Notes: generated by a model from the sequence alone, not told the origin. A DNA stretch of 64,000 nucleotides from Rhizobium sp. RU20A (GCF_900155885.1 NZ_FTMB01000006.1:202537-266536); one strand, 5' to 3'. Counted from the stretch's first letter, positions 36,893-46,342 are shown. A program made the numbers and translations.

Positions 36893-37681
36893 ATGAAAAA
36901 GCTATCATCATGCGTTCTCGGCGCGATTCTTGCGACGGTCGTCGGCACAAGCGCATTGGCGAATGAGAAATGTTTCGATTTTGCTGTTGAGCAGGCGACA
37001 ACCCCAGTGCCACCCTATGTGATCAGCGGAATGAAGATCACAAAGACCCTGATCGAAAAAATGCCGAGTAATCCAGATTTGGTTTTTATCGGGGACTCCC
37101 TCCTGATGCTGCTAGATAAAGAACTGAAGGCTGGCTTGCCGAACAAAGAAGTCTTCAATTTTTCCGTCGGGAGTGATCGCACCCAACACGCACTGTGGCG
37201 CCTTGAGCAAATCCCGACGCAGTTGAGCCATTCGCCGAAAGGCATTGTAATCCTTCTGGGCACAAACAATCTTTCGGACGGAGGTATGGACGCCTGCGGA
37301 ACATTTGCTGGGCTTGAGGCAGTTATCAAAAAGACGAGAGAAATTTGGGCGAAGGCCCCGATCTTTCTGGTGACGGTTCCGCCGCGCGGTGCGGATTTCC
37401 TTCAGTTCGACAAAGAGCGTCTGCTCCTCAATGAGAGGATCTCCAAGGTCGCCGGCAACAATGTGTTTCCGGTCTTGCTCAGCGACCGTGAGATGACCTG
37501 CAACCAGTACGGCCGGGCACCGCTTCCCTCGAATACACTCGCTTGCTTCAAGGAGAATGCTTATACTTGCGGCAACTACAAGGACGACAACCTGCATCTG
37601 TTGCCACCGGCGTTGAAGGTCATCAACGCGAAGATCTCTGCGGCCAGCCTGGCGTCGATAGGTACTGACATCCTCAAGTGA
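36893..37681 (+). CDS. Exported SGNH/GDSL hydrolase
   Basis: This 262-residue protein has a signal peptide (cleavage after SALA, residue 23) and an SGNH hydrolase fold. Block I is VFIGDSLLMLL, block III is LLGTNNLSDGG, and the catalytic Asp-His is in KDDNLHLLPPALK. Several C-terminal cysteines suit a periplasmic disulfide-stabilised protein. Such enzymes add or remove acetyl or acyl groups on polysaccharides. The ribosome-binding site AAAGGAGAT is excellent. It is the first gene of the lower-GC polysaccharide segment, 100 bp from the IS3 end. Confidence 0.85.
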   Translation: MKKLSSCVLGAILATVVGTSALANEKCFDFAVEQATTPVPPYVISGMKITKTLIEKMPSNPDLVFIGDSLLMLLDKELKAGLPNKEVFNFSVGSDRTQHALWRLEQIPTQLSHSPKGIVILLGTNNLSDGGMDACGTFAGLEAVIKKTREIWAKAPIFLVTVPPRGADFLQFDKERLLLNERISKVAGNNVFPVLLSDREMTCNQYGRAPLPSNTLACFKENAYTCGNYKDDNLHLLPPALKVINAKISAASLASIGTDILK

Positions 37682-37703
37682 GGCCTAACCAATGCTCGGA
37701 ATA

Positions 37704-37738
37704 GCAGGCCGATCTACAAGGCCTGCCATTTCTCTTTC
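37704..37738 (+). terminator. Probable terminator after the first SGNH gene
   Basis: GCAGGCC pairs with GGCCTGC across a 9-nt loop and is followed by CATTTCTCTTTC. The T-tract is imperfect. Confidence 0.5.
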
Positions 37739-37855
37739 TGGCTGCCTCCAACACCGATCAACCACAGTCAAATCGCATCCTGCGCCGCTGATTGACCTTT
37801 AATCAGCATCGTGCTCATTCGCATTGCAGCAAAGAGACAGTCAGCGGAGAGCGGC

Positions 37856-38815
37856 ATGCGGCATGCAGGAATTGAATTCGGCCGGGTCGTTGCTTTTATC
37901 TTCGTGGTTGTGATCCATGTAAATGCCCTGGGATTCTGGGGCAATGCAGAAATGGCTGGCTTTCTCACGGACGAGGCGTCCAGATTCGCGGTGCCTCTAT
38001 TCTTCATGATTTCTGGCTACTTCTGGAAAGATAAATCCTTCGAATCGCCAGCGCTGCAACTCATTAATCTGGCGTGGCGCCTCGGAATACCCATGATCTT
38101 CTGGGTAGCGTTGTACCTGGTTCTCGAGTACAGCGAACTCCTCTATCCGCGAAGCTATTACCGCAGTGCGCTCGGCAATCTGCTCATCCCATTGAGCGGC
38201 GGACCCGGCATGCACCTCTGGTTTCTGCCCGCGCTCTTCATCGGGACAGCGCTAAGTCTGTTTGGAATTCGGCTGCTCGGATATTTCAGGTTTTTGTGGA
38301 TTAGCGTCGGCCTTCTGGTATGCGGCATCATGCTGGGCACATATGCACATCTGTTCCATCTGTCCCTTCAGAATGTTTTCTATCGGAACGGGCTTTTCTT
38401 TGCGCCCTTCTTTCTTGCTGCGGGCTACACACTTGCAAAGCGTGGGTGGACATTCGGCGCAGCCTCCACCCTTGCGCTGGTCTGCCTGGGTTATGCGCTT
38501 CATGTGTTCGAGGGCTACTTTGTGAATGACCGCTTTCCCATGGGGCACGATTTCTCGTTCGGAACAGTGCCCTTTGCCATTGGTGTATTTGCCTTTTTTG
38601 CTCAGCTTAACATACGGCCTGGTCATCTCGCGAATTTGGGATCGCTCACATTAGGTGCGTACCTCGTGCACCTTCTCGTCCTCAAGTTTGCAGCTCACGT
38701 CATCGTTGATCGTGGGCCCGTCGTTGCTCTCTTCGTGGCGATCGCGACGGTTGCGATCAGCCTTACAATCGCCGGCATTATGAAGCGGCTGCCATTCGTC
38801 CGTCATCTGGTCTGA
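37856..38815 (+). CDS. Acyltransferase-3 family membrane protein
   Basis: This 319-residue polytopic protein has about ten membrane helices. The N-terminal GIEFGRVVAFIFVVVIHVNA carries the conserved Arg and His of acyltransferase-3 proteins, and VPLFFMISGYFWK is the second family motif. These proteins carry acyl groups across the inner membrane to modify polysaccharides. ATG at 37856 has GGAG 7 nt upstream; a GTG at 37811 would add 15 residues with no membrane role. It likely forms a group with the SGNH genes on both sides. Confidence 0.85.
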   Translation: MRHAGIEFGRVVAFIFVVVIHVNALGFWGNAEMAGFLTDEASRFAVPLFFMISGYFWKDKSFESPALQLINLAWRLGIPMIFWVALYLVLEYSELLYPRSYYRSALGNLLIPLSGGPGMHLWFLPALFIGTALSLFGIRLLGYFRFLWISVGLLVCGIMLGTYAHLFHLSLQNVFYRNGLFFAPFFLAAGYTLAKRGWTFGAASTLALVCLGYALHVFEGYFVNDRFPMGHDFSFGTVPFAIGVFAFFAQLNIRPGHLANLGSLTLGAYLVHLLVLKFAAHVIVDRGPVVALFVAIATVAISLTIAGIMKRLPFVRHLV

Positions 38816-38922
38816 CCAGCACCCTTCGTAACCAAAAACACATTTCTGGTTTGATGTTGCACCAGCGAACAGTTATCGCCTTAATCATACAGGGTCTATC
38901 GCCGTCGGAGCTTGGATAAGGA

Positions 38923-40956
38923 ATGAACTTGCGAGTGGAAGCAGCCCAGCACTCATCTGGCGCCGCGGGACGGTTTAGGGCAGACATCAACGCCCTGCGG
39001 GCAATTGCGGTGATCTCTGTCGTCGCCTACCACTTTGGTTTGCCCCTTTACGGCGGATATGTCGGTGTCGACATATTCTTCGTTATCTCGGGTTTTCTGA
39101 TGACGGGTATCGTTGACAGGGGCCTGACTACCGGCAACTTCAGCATATTGCAGTTCCTGCGAGCGCGGTATTTTCGAATCGTCCCCGCCTTGCTTGCAAT
39201 GCTACTGGCGGTTGTCGCTGTCGGTCTGCTCATTGTCGATCCACTGACTGCCGAACAGATGTTCATGAACTCGCTCTATTCGCTGCTATTCGTGTCGAAT
39301 ATGGCGTACGGGTTCCAGAACAGCTATTTTGCGGGCGCCTCTGACAGCAACTGGCTGCTCCACACCTGGTCGCTTTCGGTGGAGTGGCAGTTCTATCTGC
39401 TCTTCCCCTTCGTCATGATCGCGATGAAGCGTATGCCGGTTCTATGGAAACGTCGGTTTTCGGTATTCCTCATATCAACCGTCTTGTTGTTCGCCTTTTG
39501 CGTGGTGTTTTGCATGCAATCGCGGCAATTTCTCCAGGTCGGCTTCTTCTTCCTGCCAACGCGGGCGTGGGAACTCACCGCAGGTGGATGCATAGCATTG
39601 CTGCCAAGGGACATCGGCAGTAACACGATCCGTAATCTGCTCACCGGCATCGGCCTGTGCTTGCTTGCCGTTAGTGTTTTTGCCTTCGACACCCAGATGG
39701 CATGGCCTTCTGCGCTCACGCTTTTGCCGGTGATGGGCACGGCTTTAATCATAGCCGCCGCATCCAATCACCTGAACTTCTGGAATTTCAAACCTGCTCA
39801 GACACTCGGCCTGTGGTCTTACAGCATATATCTTTGGCATTGGCCGATCATCGTGTTTCTAAAGTACTTCGATCTGGCAAATTCCTACGCCATGCTTGCC
39901 GGAGGATTTTCGCTGTCCATCGCAGCAGGAGCAGCGTCTTATGGTCTGGTCGAACAGCGGATGCGCCAGTTGATCGAGAAACGGCGGCTGACCCTTGCGT
40001 CTTTGGGCTTGGCATTGGCCTGCTGTGCGGCGTTCGCGATCGCAGGCGCCAGTACGTCGCAGCTTGAAAAGGTGCGCACGGCCGGCGCATCACCCGCCAA
40101 GTACCAAGAACTGGTTGCGCTCAGAGAGGTGTCGAGCGACTGGAAAGGCGGGGCTGCCTGCCCCACGCCTTTGACAGCCTTCGACGCTGGCAAGCGCTGC
40201 ACGATAGGACAAGGCGAGCGTAAAATCCTCGTAATCGGCGATTCTCACGCCGAACAATACATTGCTCGATATGCAAACCAAACACCGCCAGAAACGCAGT
40301 TGACCTTCCTGTACAATGTGGGTTGCCCTCCTCTGCCTGGAATGGGCAGGAACCAGCCGGGGATGCACTGTGCATCTTTCACAAAGGCCGCGCTGGAAGA
40401 GGCAGCAACGGGCGCGTACAACCACATTGTGCTCATCGCCGCTTGGAGAATTTATCTGGATGGGTCTTTGGATTCGCCGGTGCCCAAAGAGGTCTGTGTT
40501 CAGTCCGGAACCGGCTGCAGCCCCGTCAAGGATAAAGCTGAATTCGAGAGCGCCGTGTCGAAAAGTTTGACGGATCTGGGCATGGCACTGCGTTCGCTGA
40601 CGGCTAAGGACATTACTGTTTCAGTCGTTTTGCCATACCCCGAAATGCGCGATGTGACTGCCGCGGATCTCTACAAGCAAGCCTTTCTCTCTAGAGAACC
40701 TGTAGGATTGCCAATCTTGGACTTGGCAGACTACGATGCCAGTGTTGGATTCAGCAGGGACGCACTGACGCAGATGGCGACATCGGCAAATGCGAACCTG
40801 TTTGATCCCGGGCCGGCGCTGTGTTCCAGTAAGTGCACGTTTGTCTGGAAGAATCGGCCCATGTTCAAGGACGGGCACCATTTCGCCAACAGCGTTGTAA
40901 CCGATCCTTCATTCACCTTGGTGGATCCTGCGATATTGCAAACAGAGAGAGAATAA
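38923..40956 (+). CDS. OafA-like acyltransferase-3/SGNH fusion protein
   Basis: This 677-residue protein has a membrane acyltransferase-3 domain (residues 15-375: INALRAIAVISVVAYHFGLP; GVDIFFVISGFLMTG; SLSVEWQFYLLFP) fused to a periplasmic SGNH domain. The SGNH domain contains ILVIGDSHAEQYIARY near residue 435 and a C-terminal Asp-His in KDGHHFANSVV. This is the OafA/OatA-type architecture that O-acetylates surface polysaccharides. All catalytic landmarks are present. Two basepairs of leader separate its TAA from the TTG of the truncated VpsF-like gene, so the two were once translated together. Confidence 0.93.
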   Translation: MNLRVEAAQHSSGAAGRFRADINALRAIAVISVVAYHFGLPLYGGYVGVDIFFVISGFLMTGIVDRGLTTGNFSILQFLRARYFRIVPALLAMLLAVVAVGLLIVDPLTAEQMFMNSLYSLLFVSNMAYGFQNSYFAGASDSNWLLHTWSLSVEWQFYLLFPFVMIAMKRMPVLWKRRFSVFLISTVLLFAFCVVFCMQSRQFLQVGFFFLPTRAWELTAGGCIALLPRDIGSNTIRNLLTGIGLCLLAVSVFAFDTQMAWPSALTLLPVMGTALIIAAASNHLNFWNFKPAQTLGLWSYSIYLWHWPIIVFLKYFDLANSYAMLAGGFSLSIAAGAASYGLVEQRMRQLIEKRRLTLASLGLALACCAAFAIAGASTSQLEKVRTAGASPAKYQELVALREVSSDWKGGAACPTPLTAFDAGKRCTIGQGERKILVIGDSHAEQYIARYANQTPPETQLTFLYNVGCPPLPGMGRNQPGMHCASFTKAALEEAATGAYNHIVLIAAWRIYLDGSLDSPVPKEVCVQSGTGCSPVKDKAEFESAVSKSLTDLGMALRSLTAKDITVSVVLPYPEMRDVTAADLYKQAFLSREPVGLPILDLADYDASVGFSRDALTQMATSANANLFDPGPALCSSKCTFVWKNRPMFKDGHHFANSVVTDPSFTLVDPAILQTERE

Positions 40957-40959
40957 CAT

Positions 40960-41355
40960 TTGCTGTATCTGTTATTCAGGCTTTCGATCGCCGCTATCTT
41001 CCTGCTGTCCGGTTCCTTGCTCTACAAGGTTGGCATAAATTACGTCGGGTCTGCCGGAAGCGTAATCGTAAAGCTTCACCCCTCCTTTTACATGTTGCTC
41101 ATGTGTTTTGGCCTGGCGTTCCTGCCCATGCGCATCGGCACGGCGGGCGGATCGCACGGCTCTGGACTAGCAGCAACGTATACACTGCCATTTGCTGCCG
41201 GCATGATCGCGACGGCTGTGACCGCAGTGTTGGCGCGCTCCGGTACGGGCGATCTCTCTGCTGGTCAGCTCTCAGTGGAAATCAACATTCGTAATTTTGA
41301 TCGGGCTGAAATGGCTTCATTTAGCAGATTCGATACTAATGAAATCAAAGGTTGA
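40960..41355 (+). pseudogene. Truncated VpsF-like polymerase/ligase (N-terminal fragment)
   Basis: This 131-codon reading starts at a TTG with GAGAGA upstream. Its first 105 residues parallel the full-length VpsF-like protein at 54054: SLLYKVGINYVGSAGSVIVK against GALGVIGYNYTGTEGTNLEK, then LHPSFYMLLMCFGLAFLPM and GTGDLSAGQLS against ATGDIAAVIVT. After that the match is lost and a 28-residue polar tail runs to a stop that overlaps the 5' leader of the next gene. About 300 residues of membrane protein are missing, so a deletion is likely. Confidence 0.75.
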
Positions 41356-41360
41356 GAACA

Positions 41361-42743
41361 ATGCACCTACTCCGGAGATCCCTTATCAAGGGGGCATTGG
41401 CGTTACCGTTCGCGCCGCCAATTAGCAATCAGATTTCCGCTGCAGAACGGACGGGACGCTATGGCGACAATTTCATGTGTTGTGCGACCCGCGGCAGGGT
41501 TCCATATATTGTCAGCGCTCCAACGGAAGCAGCAAACAGCCAAGCTGACACACGCAAGCGGTTCAGGATAGGCGGCTCCGCACAGGCGGCTATTAAGCTC
41601 GGATATTCTGGCTTTGCTGTTGTGTCCGATGGACCGATGAGAGGCAGGGAATCCCTGCCCGGCAACCATCAGCATCTTCTTGTTTCTGTTGAAATACCAA
41701 CGGCCCCTACGCCTGTGGTTGTCTGCACATTTCGAGGCGACCTTGAGGGCGTCTTGAAGGATGGAGATGCAATTTACTTTACGGACCAACTCCTTCCACA
41801 GCAGTTCGGCCTGAAAGAGTTTGCCGCGAACTTGGATTTCATGGTGCGGGAAACTCGTCGGATCGAAATCGGTGATCGCTTCACGCGCTACGGGCAGTTA
41901 TTCTCCCACAAAGGCGAAGGGACGGTATTCGGCAGCAGCGATTTCGAGCCCCAGTATAACGGCAGTGGTCCGTTGAGTGTCGGCTGGGGGCAGTCAATGC
42001 GATTTTGCTGCTTCGGCCCATCCTTAATCGTTGGACGCGCCGCGGGCGCAACTGGCATGTCAATTCTTGCCATCGGCGACAGCATCCTTAACGGGTCTAA
42101 TGACGCGGCTTTTGGCGGCAGCAGTGATGGCTCTGACGAACAAGGCGGATGGTTCACAAGAGGTAGTTTCAACGTCAACGGCAGCGCAGTGCCGCACACC
42201 TTAATGGCGTTCAACGCGACGACAATTTCGCAAATGCTTCACGGCGGGAACGGTAGTGATCCGATGATGCGTCGTCGAGAGTTCTTCCGGTACTTCACAC
42301 ACTTTGTCGAGAACTTCGGGACCAACGATTTTGGCGACCAGGGCAGGTCGTCTCAAGAAGTCCTAAATGACAAGAAGGCCTTGTGGAAGGCAATTCGTGA
42401 GACGGATACGCGCGACCGTCACATAACCTCGGTGACGATTATCCCGCGCGTTTCTTCAAGCGATGAGTTCAAAACTGTTAAAGGACAGCAGCCAAACCCA
42501 GGATATGAGGACCGAGGCCAATCGAGATGGAAGCTGAACCTCGCAGTCCTCGAACTGCAAAAATCAGGAATTGGACCAGACTCAGTTTTTGACCTCGACG
42601 CAGTATTGAGGGATGAGACTCATCCTGATCGTTTCGCGGTCTCCGATGGAGCAGCATTGTCGAACGATGGTACCCATCCGTCGGTTAGCGGCTCCAAGGT
42701 TGCCGCCGAAGCGTTCAACAAGTACCTTTCACAGCTACGCTAA
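41361..42743 (+). CDS. Exported SGNH-hydrolase-type protein, probable Tat substrate
   Basis: This 460-residue protein has a twin-arginine-like signal (HLLRRSLIKGALALPFAPPI) and a C-terminal SGNH hydrolase core. Block I is ILAIGDSILNGSNDAAFGG near residue 235, NFGTNDFGDQ is the Gly-Asn block, and NDGTHPSVSGSKVA holds the catalytic Asp-His. The N-terminal 220 residues are beta-rich and unrecognised, perhaps carbohydrate-binding. ATG at 41361 follows AAAGG. It probably edits acyl groups on the polysaccharide made by this locus. Confidence 0.75.
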   Translation: MHLLRRSLIKGALALPFAPPISNQISAAERTGRYGDNFMCCATRGRVPYIVSAPTEAANSQADTRKRFRIGGSAQAAIKLGYSGFAVVSDGPMRGRESLPGNHQHLLVSVEIPTAPTPVVVCTFRGDLEGVLKDGDAIYFTDQLLPQQFGLKEFAANLDFMVRETRRIEIGDRFTRYGQLFSHKGEGTVFGSSDFEPQYNGSGPLSVGWGQSMRFCCFGPSLIVGRAAGATGMSILAIGDSILNGSNDAAFGGSSDGSDEQGGWFTRGSFNVNGSAVPHTLMAFNATTISQMLHGGNGSDPMMRRREFFRYFTHFVENFGTNDFGDQGRSSQEVLNDKKALWKAIRETDTRDRHITSVTIIPRVSSSDEFKTVKGQQPNPGYEDRGQSRWKLNLAVLELQKSGIGPDSVFDLDAVLRDETHPDRFAVSDGAALSNDGTHPSVSGSKVAAEAFNKYLSQLR

Positions 42744-42782
42744 GGCACTTCAGCCCGGGAAAATTTCTCGAGGACGGGATTC

Positions 42783-43059
42783 ATGACATTCAAACGAATA
42801 ATTTCGATCATCGCACTTGTTTTGGGGCCTGGTGGTCGTGGTGCCTTCTGGCTATGCATTGGGATACATTGTGATGAACGGTGGACCGGATACTGAAAAA
42901 GGGATGCGATGGGACACGGGCAAGGGCCTGTCCGCCCTGAGGGAACGCGTCATGCGGCCTGATCTCTGCCTATTGTTCGGCACCCCATGCCTTATCGGGC
43001 TCTCAATAGCCGCAATTGGGGGAATTGGGCTACACTCTGCGCGTAGTCCCAAACGATGA
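42783..43059 (+). pseudogene. Small membrane protein gene with a probable 1-base frameshift
   Basis: An ATG at 42783 opens MTFKRIISIIALVLG, a normal first membrane helix. The frame then turns to nonsense, while the next frame from about 42817 continues WGLVVVVPSGYALGYIVMNG and a second helix (LCLLFGTPCLIGLSIAAIGG) to a stop at 43059. Removing one base from TTTTGGGG near 42820 joins them into a protein of about 91 residues. It is not recognised. It could instead start at the TTG at 42817 as an 80-residue protein. Confidence 0.45.
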
Positions 43060-43205
43060 TTTCTGAATGGACGCCAAGTCACCTCGTCCACATTGTGGAA
43101 GGGTTGCAGATGGACGCTTTGGCTGATGCCCTCCAATAGCGCTTGCGCTGTTTTCCTCATTCAGAGTAACTGCAATAAGTTGGATATGACAAGCAGGGGC
43201 TAAAC

Positions 43206-44270
43206 GTGGCTGAAGAGCGAAACCGACTGTTCTCTGTGCAGTACATGAGAGGCTGGGCCGCAACATTAGTTGTGTTTGCTCATACCTTCGAGCATCCGCT
43301 GAGCGAACCCAATCATGCGTTCCTGGTGTCTGGCCGATATGGCGTTGAGGTGTTCTTTGTCATCAGCGGTTTCATAATCACCTGCTCAGTCAAGGGCCGC
43401 CAATTCAGTCCTGTGGAGTTCATGCTGCGGCGAATTGCGCGCGTCGTGCCGTTGTACTGGCTAGTCACGCTTCTCGTTGCCCTGCTTTGTGTGGTGTTAC
43501 CAACGTTATTCAAAACGACATCCGTTACCACGTCCCATCTCTTACAGTCGCTCTTTTTCATCCCGCATGCCGATCCGCGGGACATAACTGAGTGGAGCCC
43601 GCTTCATAAACCGGGCTGGACTCTGATATATGAAATGTTCTTTTATTCGTTGATGGCAGTCCTGTTTTGGTGCTCCAGCTTGAAGTCGCGTGTGGTCACT
43701 CTCACAGCGATCATCGGCGGCCTGACCGCATACGGGCTAACGCTTCCCGACCGTCTCTCGCCGTTAGGCTACCTGACGGACCTGCAACTACTGCCATTTC
43801 TGTTCGGCGTGTGGATCGGCGGTCTGTTTCTCTCTCGTCGCCATTGGTTTGCGCAGCCCGCTGTCCCCGTTGGGGCCGGCCTGGCATTCCTTGCATTCAC
43901 AGCAATTGTCTACGTACCGTCCCTTAACCCGCTCGGCGATTTTGCCATGACCATAGCCTCGTTGTCTCTCCTTGCGCTTGCTATAAGCATGGAAGAACGC
44001 AGGACATTCCCGCGGATACCACTCTTCAAAGAGATCGGGGACTCCTCGTATTCTCTATATCTTTGGCACATGTTTGTGGTCGGACTTGGGTGGACCGTTC
44101 TAGGAAAGTTGTTCGGAACGACCGGCGTCGCCTATGCCCTGATCGGCTGTTTGATCGTGATGCTTAGTATTATTGGAAGCCACGTGGCTTTCCTTATCGT
44201 TGAGAAGCCTATGACAGCTTGGCTGCAAGACGCGATACGGCCGAGGTCCAAGCCCGCTATTGTGGCCTGA
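43206..44270 (+). CDS. Acyltransferase-3 family protein, ExoZ-like
   Basis: This 354-residue polytopic protein has the ExoZ/OafA-type start RLFSVQYMRGWAATLVVFAH (Arg and His), then GVEVFFVISGFIITCSV, LRRIARVVPLYWLVT and KPGWTLIYEMFFYSLMAVLF. These are typical of exopolysaccharide acetyl/succinyl transferases. About ten membrane segments are seen and there is no SGNH domain. The start is a GTG at 43206 with AGGGG upstream. It is the last intact gene before the nested IS block. Confidence 0.88.
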   Translation: MAEERNRLFSVQYMRGWAATLVVFAHTFEHPLSEPNHAFLVSGRYGVEVFFVISGFIITCSVKGRQFSPVEFMLRRIARVVPLYWLVTLLVALLCVVLPTLFKTTSVTTSHLLQSLFFIPHADPRDITEWSPLHKPGWTLIYEMFFYSLMAVLFWCSSLKSRVVTLTAIIGGLTAYGLTLPDRLSPLGYLTDLQLLPFLFGVWIGGLFLSRRHWFAQPAVPVGAGLAFLAFTAIVYVPSLNPLGDFAMTIASLSLLALAISMEERRTFPRIPLFKEIGDSSYSLYLWHMFVVGLGWTVLGKLFGTTGVAYALIGCLIVMLSIIGSHVAFLIVEKPMTAWLQDAIRPRSKPAIVA

Positions 44271-44432
44271 TGCCTCCAGTCTCCGCTCCGATCGGAACTC
44301 TGTCAACGGCGGAGTAAAAACCGGCCATGCGGCGGCGCAAAAGTCGGCCACTGTGGCGCACGCATGAGACCGCCGGGAGGGCGTAGCCCGAGCGGTGGTC
44401 TCATGCATGCGTTGCGATTTTTTTGAGGGGTT

Positions 44433-44522
44433 TCAGCCGGCCTTTCGGGCGCGGCTTTGGGCGAGGCGATAGCTGTCGCCGTTCATCTCAAGGATGTTGA
44501 CGTGGTGGGTGATGCGATCCAG
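44433..44522 (-). pseudogene. istB: 3' fragment of istB
   Basis: The last 29 codons of an IS21 istB (LDRITHHVNILEMNGDSYRL, then AQSRARKAG and stop) lie here, cut off from the 5' part at 46453-47025 by the inserted elements. The break is next to an IS66-type GTAAGCGGCAAGG end at 44524. Confidence 0.85.
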
Positions 44523-44638
44523 CGTAAGCGGCAAGGAGACCCCATCTGGCGCGGTTGATTCTGAGAAGGGTATTTCGGACATACGAGTTCTCTGAATGTG
44601 AGGATCTATGTCTAGGCCTGTGATTAGGCATGGAATAA

Positions 44639-46294
44639 GGGCTCTGACGCAGTTTTGGTGGTCAGAGGTCTATCCAGCGCCAATGACACGGGCCTGAAGG
44701 AGGTCGATTTTCCCTCGGCCGTACATCTGGCGTTTTACAAGCTTGAGCTTGGTAATCTGCCCCTCTGTCTGTCCATTCGACCAAGGCAAACTGATCGCGG
44801 CACTCACGGCTGCCCGGTCTTTGGCGACACCATTGGCGAAGGCCGCGACCAGGCTTGATCGGGCGCGTTCCAGCCATGGTTCGAGATCGGCGAGAGATTT
44901 CTTGCGGATCATGGCTTGGAAAGCGGCGACGACTTCCCGCGCTTCGACGAGTTGCGGCACGCCGCCTTCAATCGCGGCAACCGTTACGGTCTGAGACTTG
45001 GAGAGATCGTCGCGACCGATGGTCATGAGGCGTGCGACAGTTCGTGCCGATGGCGTACGGCTCAACGCATCGCAATCCATCTTTTCAGCCTTTCGTCGAC
45101 GGGTCGCCCATTCGGTTACGACGCGAAGGCAGCCATGGAATCCCTGGCGAGTCAGCTCTCGCCACAACTGTGTGCCATTGCGGTGACCGGCACTCCATTG
45201 AGCATCGAGCCATGGGAGATAAACTTCAAGCGAGTTCTCTCGCACGCGGAACACGTCGGAGCGCTGACCGCGTAGCACCCGCCTGACGAGGCCACGACTG
45301 TGCCCGGTGCGACGAACGATTTCTTTGATTGCAACACCGGACTTGGCCAAGTCCAAAATGACGGCGTTCGTGTCTTCTCGATGAAGATATCCCTGATATT
45401 GGATCCGCTCGGCGGCCGTCAGCAGGTCCGGGTTGATCGTTGCGGACCCGATCGCTGTTCTGATCTGCCGCATGGATTTGCGGACAGCATCGAGGAATGC
45501 CCGACTGGCATTCTCCATCAAATGCCATCGATCGGTCACTTGGGTTGCCTCAGGCAGTGCCTTGGCTGCAGCAAGGGCGTAGGCGCCACCACGGTCGCGG
45601 GCGACAACACTGATCTGTTGCTGATCCGAAAGCCAGGCCTGAGCGGTTGCCGGCTCTCGGTCCGGCAGAAGTGCAATGGTTTTGCGCCGTTCGAGATCGC
45701 AGATGATCGTCCCATAGCGCTGGTTGCGCCGCCACGCCCAGTCGTCGATGCCGATCACCGTCGGCGGAACGAAACGTGGGGTTCCGCGCCGTCGGACGAC
45801 ACGCAGCAAGGTGTCGTTGCTGACCGGCATCATCAGTCTGCGGGCGATAATCGCCGCCGGCCGCCCACCCAACGCAAGTCCGAGATGATGGACGATATGA
45901 TCAAGTCGCGCAGTACGCCGCGCCCACGGCGCCAGGACATCTGTCTCGAAGCGCTCGGTAAAAATCCTTCGACCACACAGCACAGCATGGCAATAGAAAC
46001 GGCGGGCAGTAATAACCAATCGCACGGACTTCCCCGCGATGGGCAGATCCGTCAGGCGTCGATGATAACGACTGTGTATCCGCTCCGATCTTGTTCCGCA
46101 GCCTGGACAACGGCTGGATATGTCAGTCGATCGGACAGTGAGTATGATCGCATCGCCAGCAGAAGCTGTCTCATCGATGACAAAGCCTCGAGGCACGAGC
46201 GCGGAGGGGCGAAGCGAATGAACCATGGCGCTGATTCCTATGCATAACCAACGCCAGCCGACGCCAAGAATTCATCAAAAGTGAGTCAGAGCCC
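44639..46294. mobile_element. ISL3-family insertion sequence
   Basis: The imperfect terminal inverted repeats are GGGCTCTGACGCAGTTTTGG at left and, read inward, GGGCTCTGACTCACTTTTGA at right. They flank one transposase gene on the minus strand. The 8-bp flanks TGGAATAA and CTTTTGGG do not match, so the target duplication is lost or the insertion recombined. It sits in the IS66 remnant. Confidence 0.9.
44670..46226 (-). CDS. ISL3-family transposase
   Basis: This 518-residue transposase has an N-terminal zinc-finger-like CPGCGTRSERIHSRYHRRLTD, then the DDE core. It includes TVIGIDDWAWRRNQRYGTII (first Asp), VVARDRGGAYALAA (second Asp), QVTDRWHLMENAS and a C-terminal SNGQTEGQITKLKLVKRQMY (Glu). 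Length and motifs are complete, so the element may be active. Confidence 0.95.
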   Translation of the reverse strand: MVHSLRPSALVPRGFVIDETASAGDAIILTVRSTDISSRCPGCGTRSERIHSRYHRRLTDLPIAGKSVRLVITARRFYCHAVLCGRRIFTERFETDVLAPWARRTARLDHIVHHLGLALGGRPAAIIARRLMMPVSNDTLLRVVRRRGTPRFVPPTVIGIDDWAWRRNQRYGTIICDLERRKTIALLPDREPATAQAWLSDQQQISVVARDRGGAYALAAAKALPEATQVTDRWHLMENASRAFLDAVRKSMRQIRTAIGSATINPDLLTAAERIQYQGYLHREDTNAVILDLAKSGVAIKEIVRRTGHSRGLVRRVLRGQRSDVFRVRENSLEVYLPWLDAQWSAGHRNGTQLWRELTRQGFHGCLRVVTEWATRRRKAEKMDCDALSRTPSARTVARLMTIGRDDLSKSQTVTVAAIEGGVPQLVEAREVVAAFQAMIRKKSLADLEPWLERARSSLVAAFANGVAKDRAAVSAAISLPWSNGQTEGQITKLKLVKRQMYGRGKIDLLQARVIGAG

Positions 46295-46342
46295 CTTTTG
46301 GGAGCCGATAAGGGGTCCCGTTACGACGCCGATTGACACCTT

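Noticed and set aside
45300..46247. Plus-strand frame of 315 codons in the ISL3 element
   Set aside because: Antisense to the intact ISL3 transposase.
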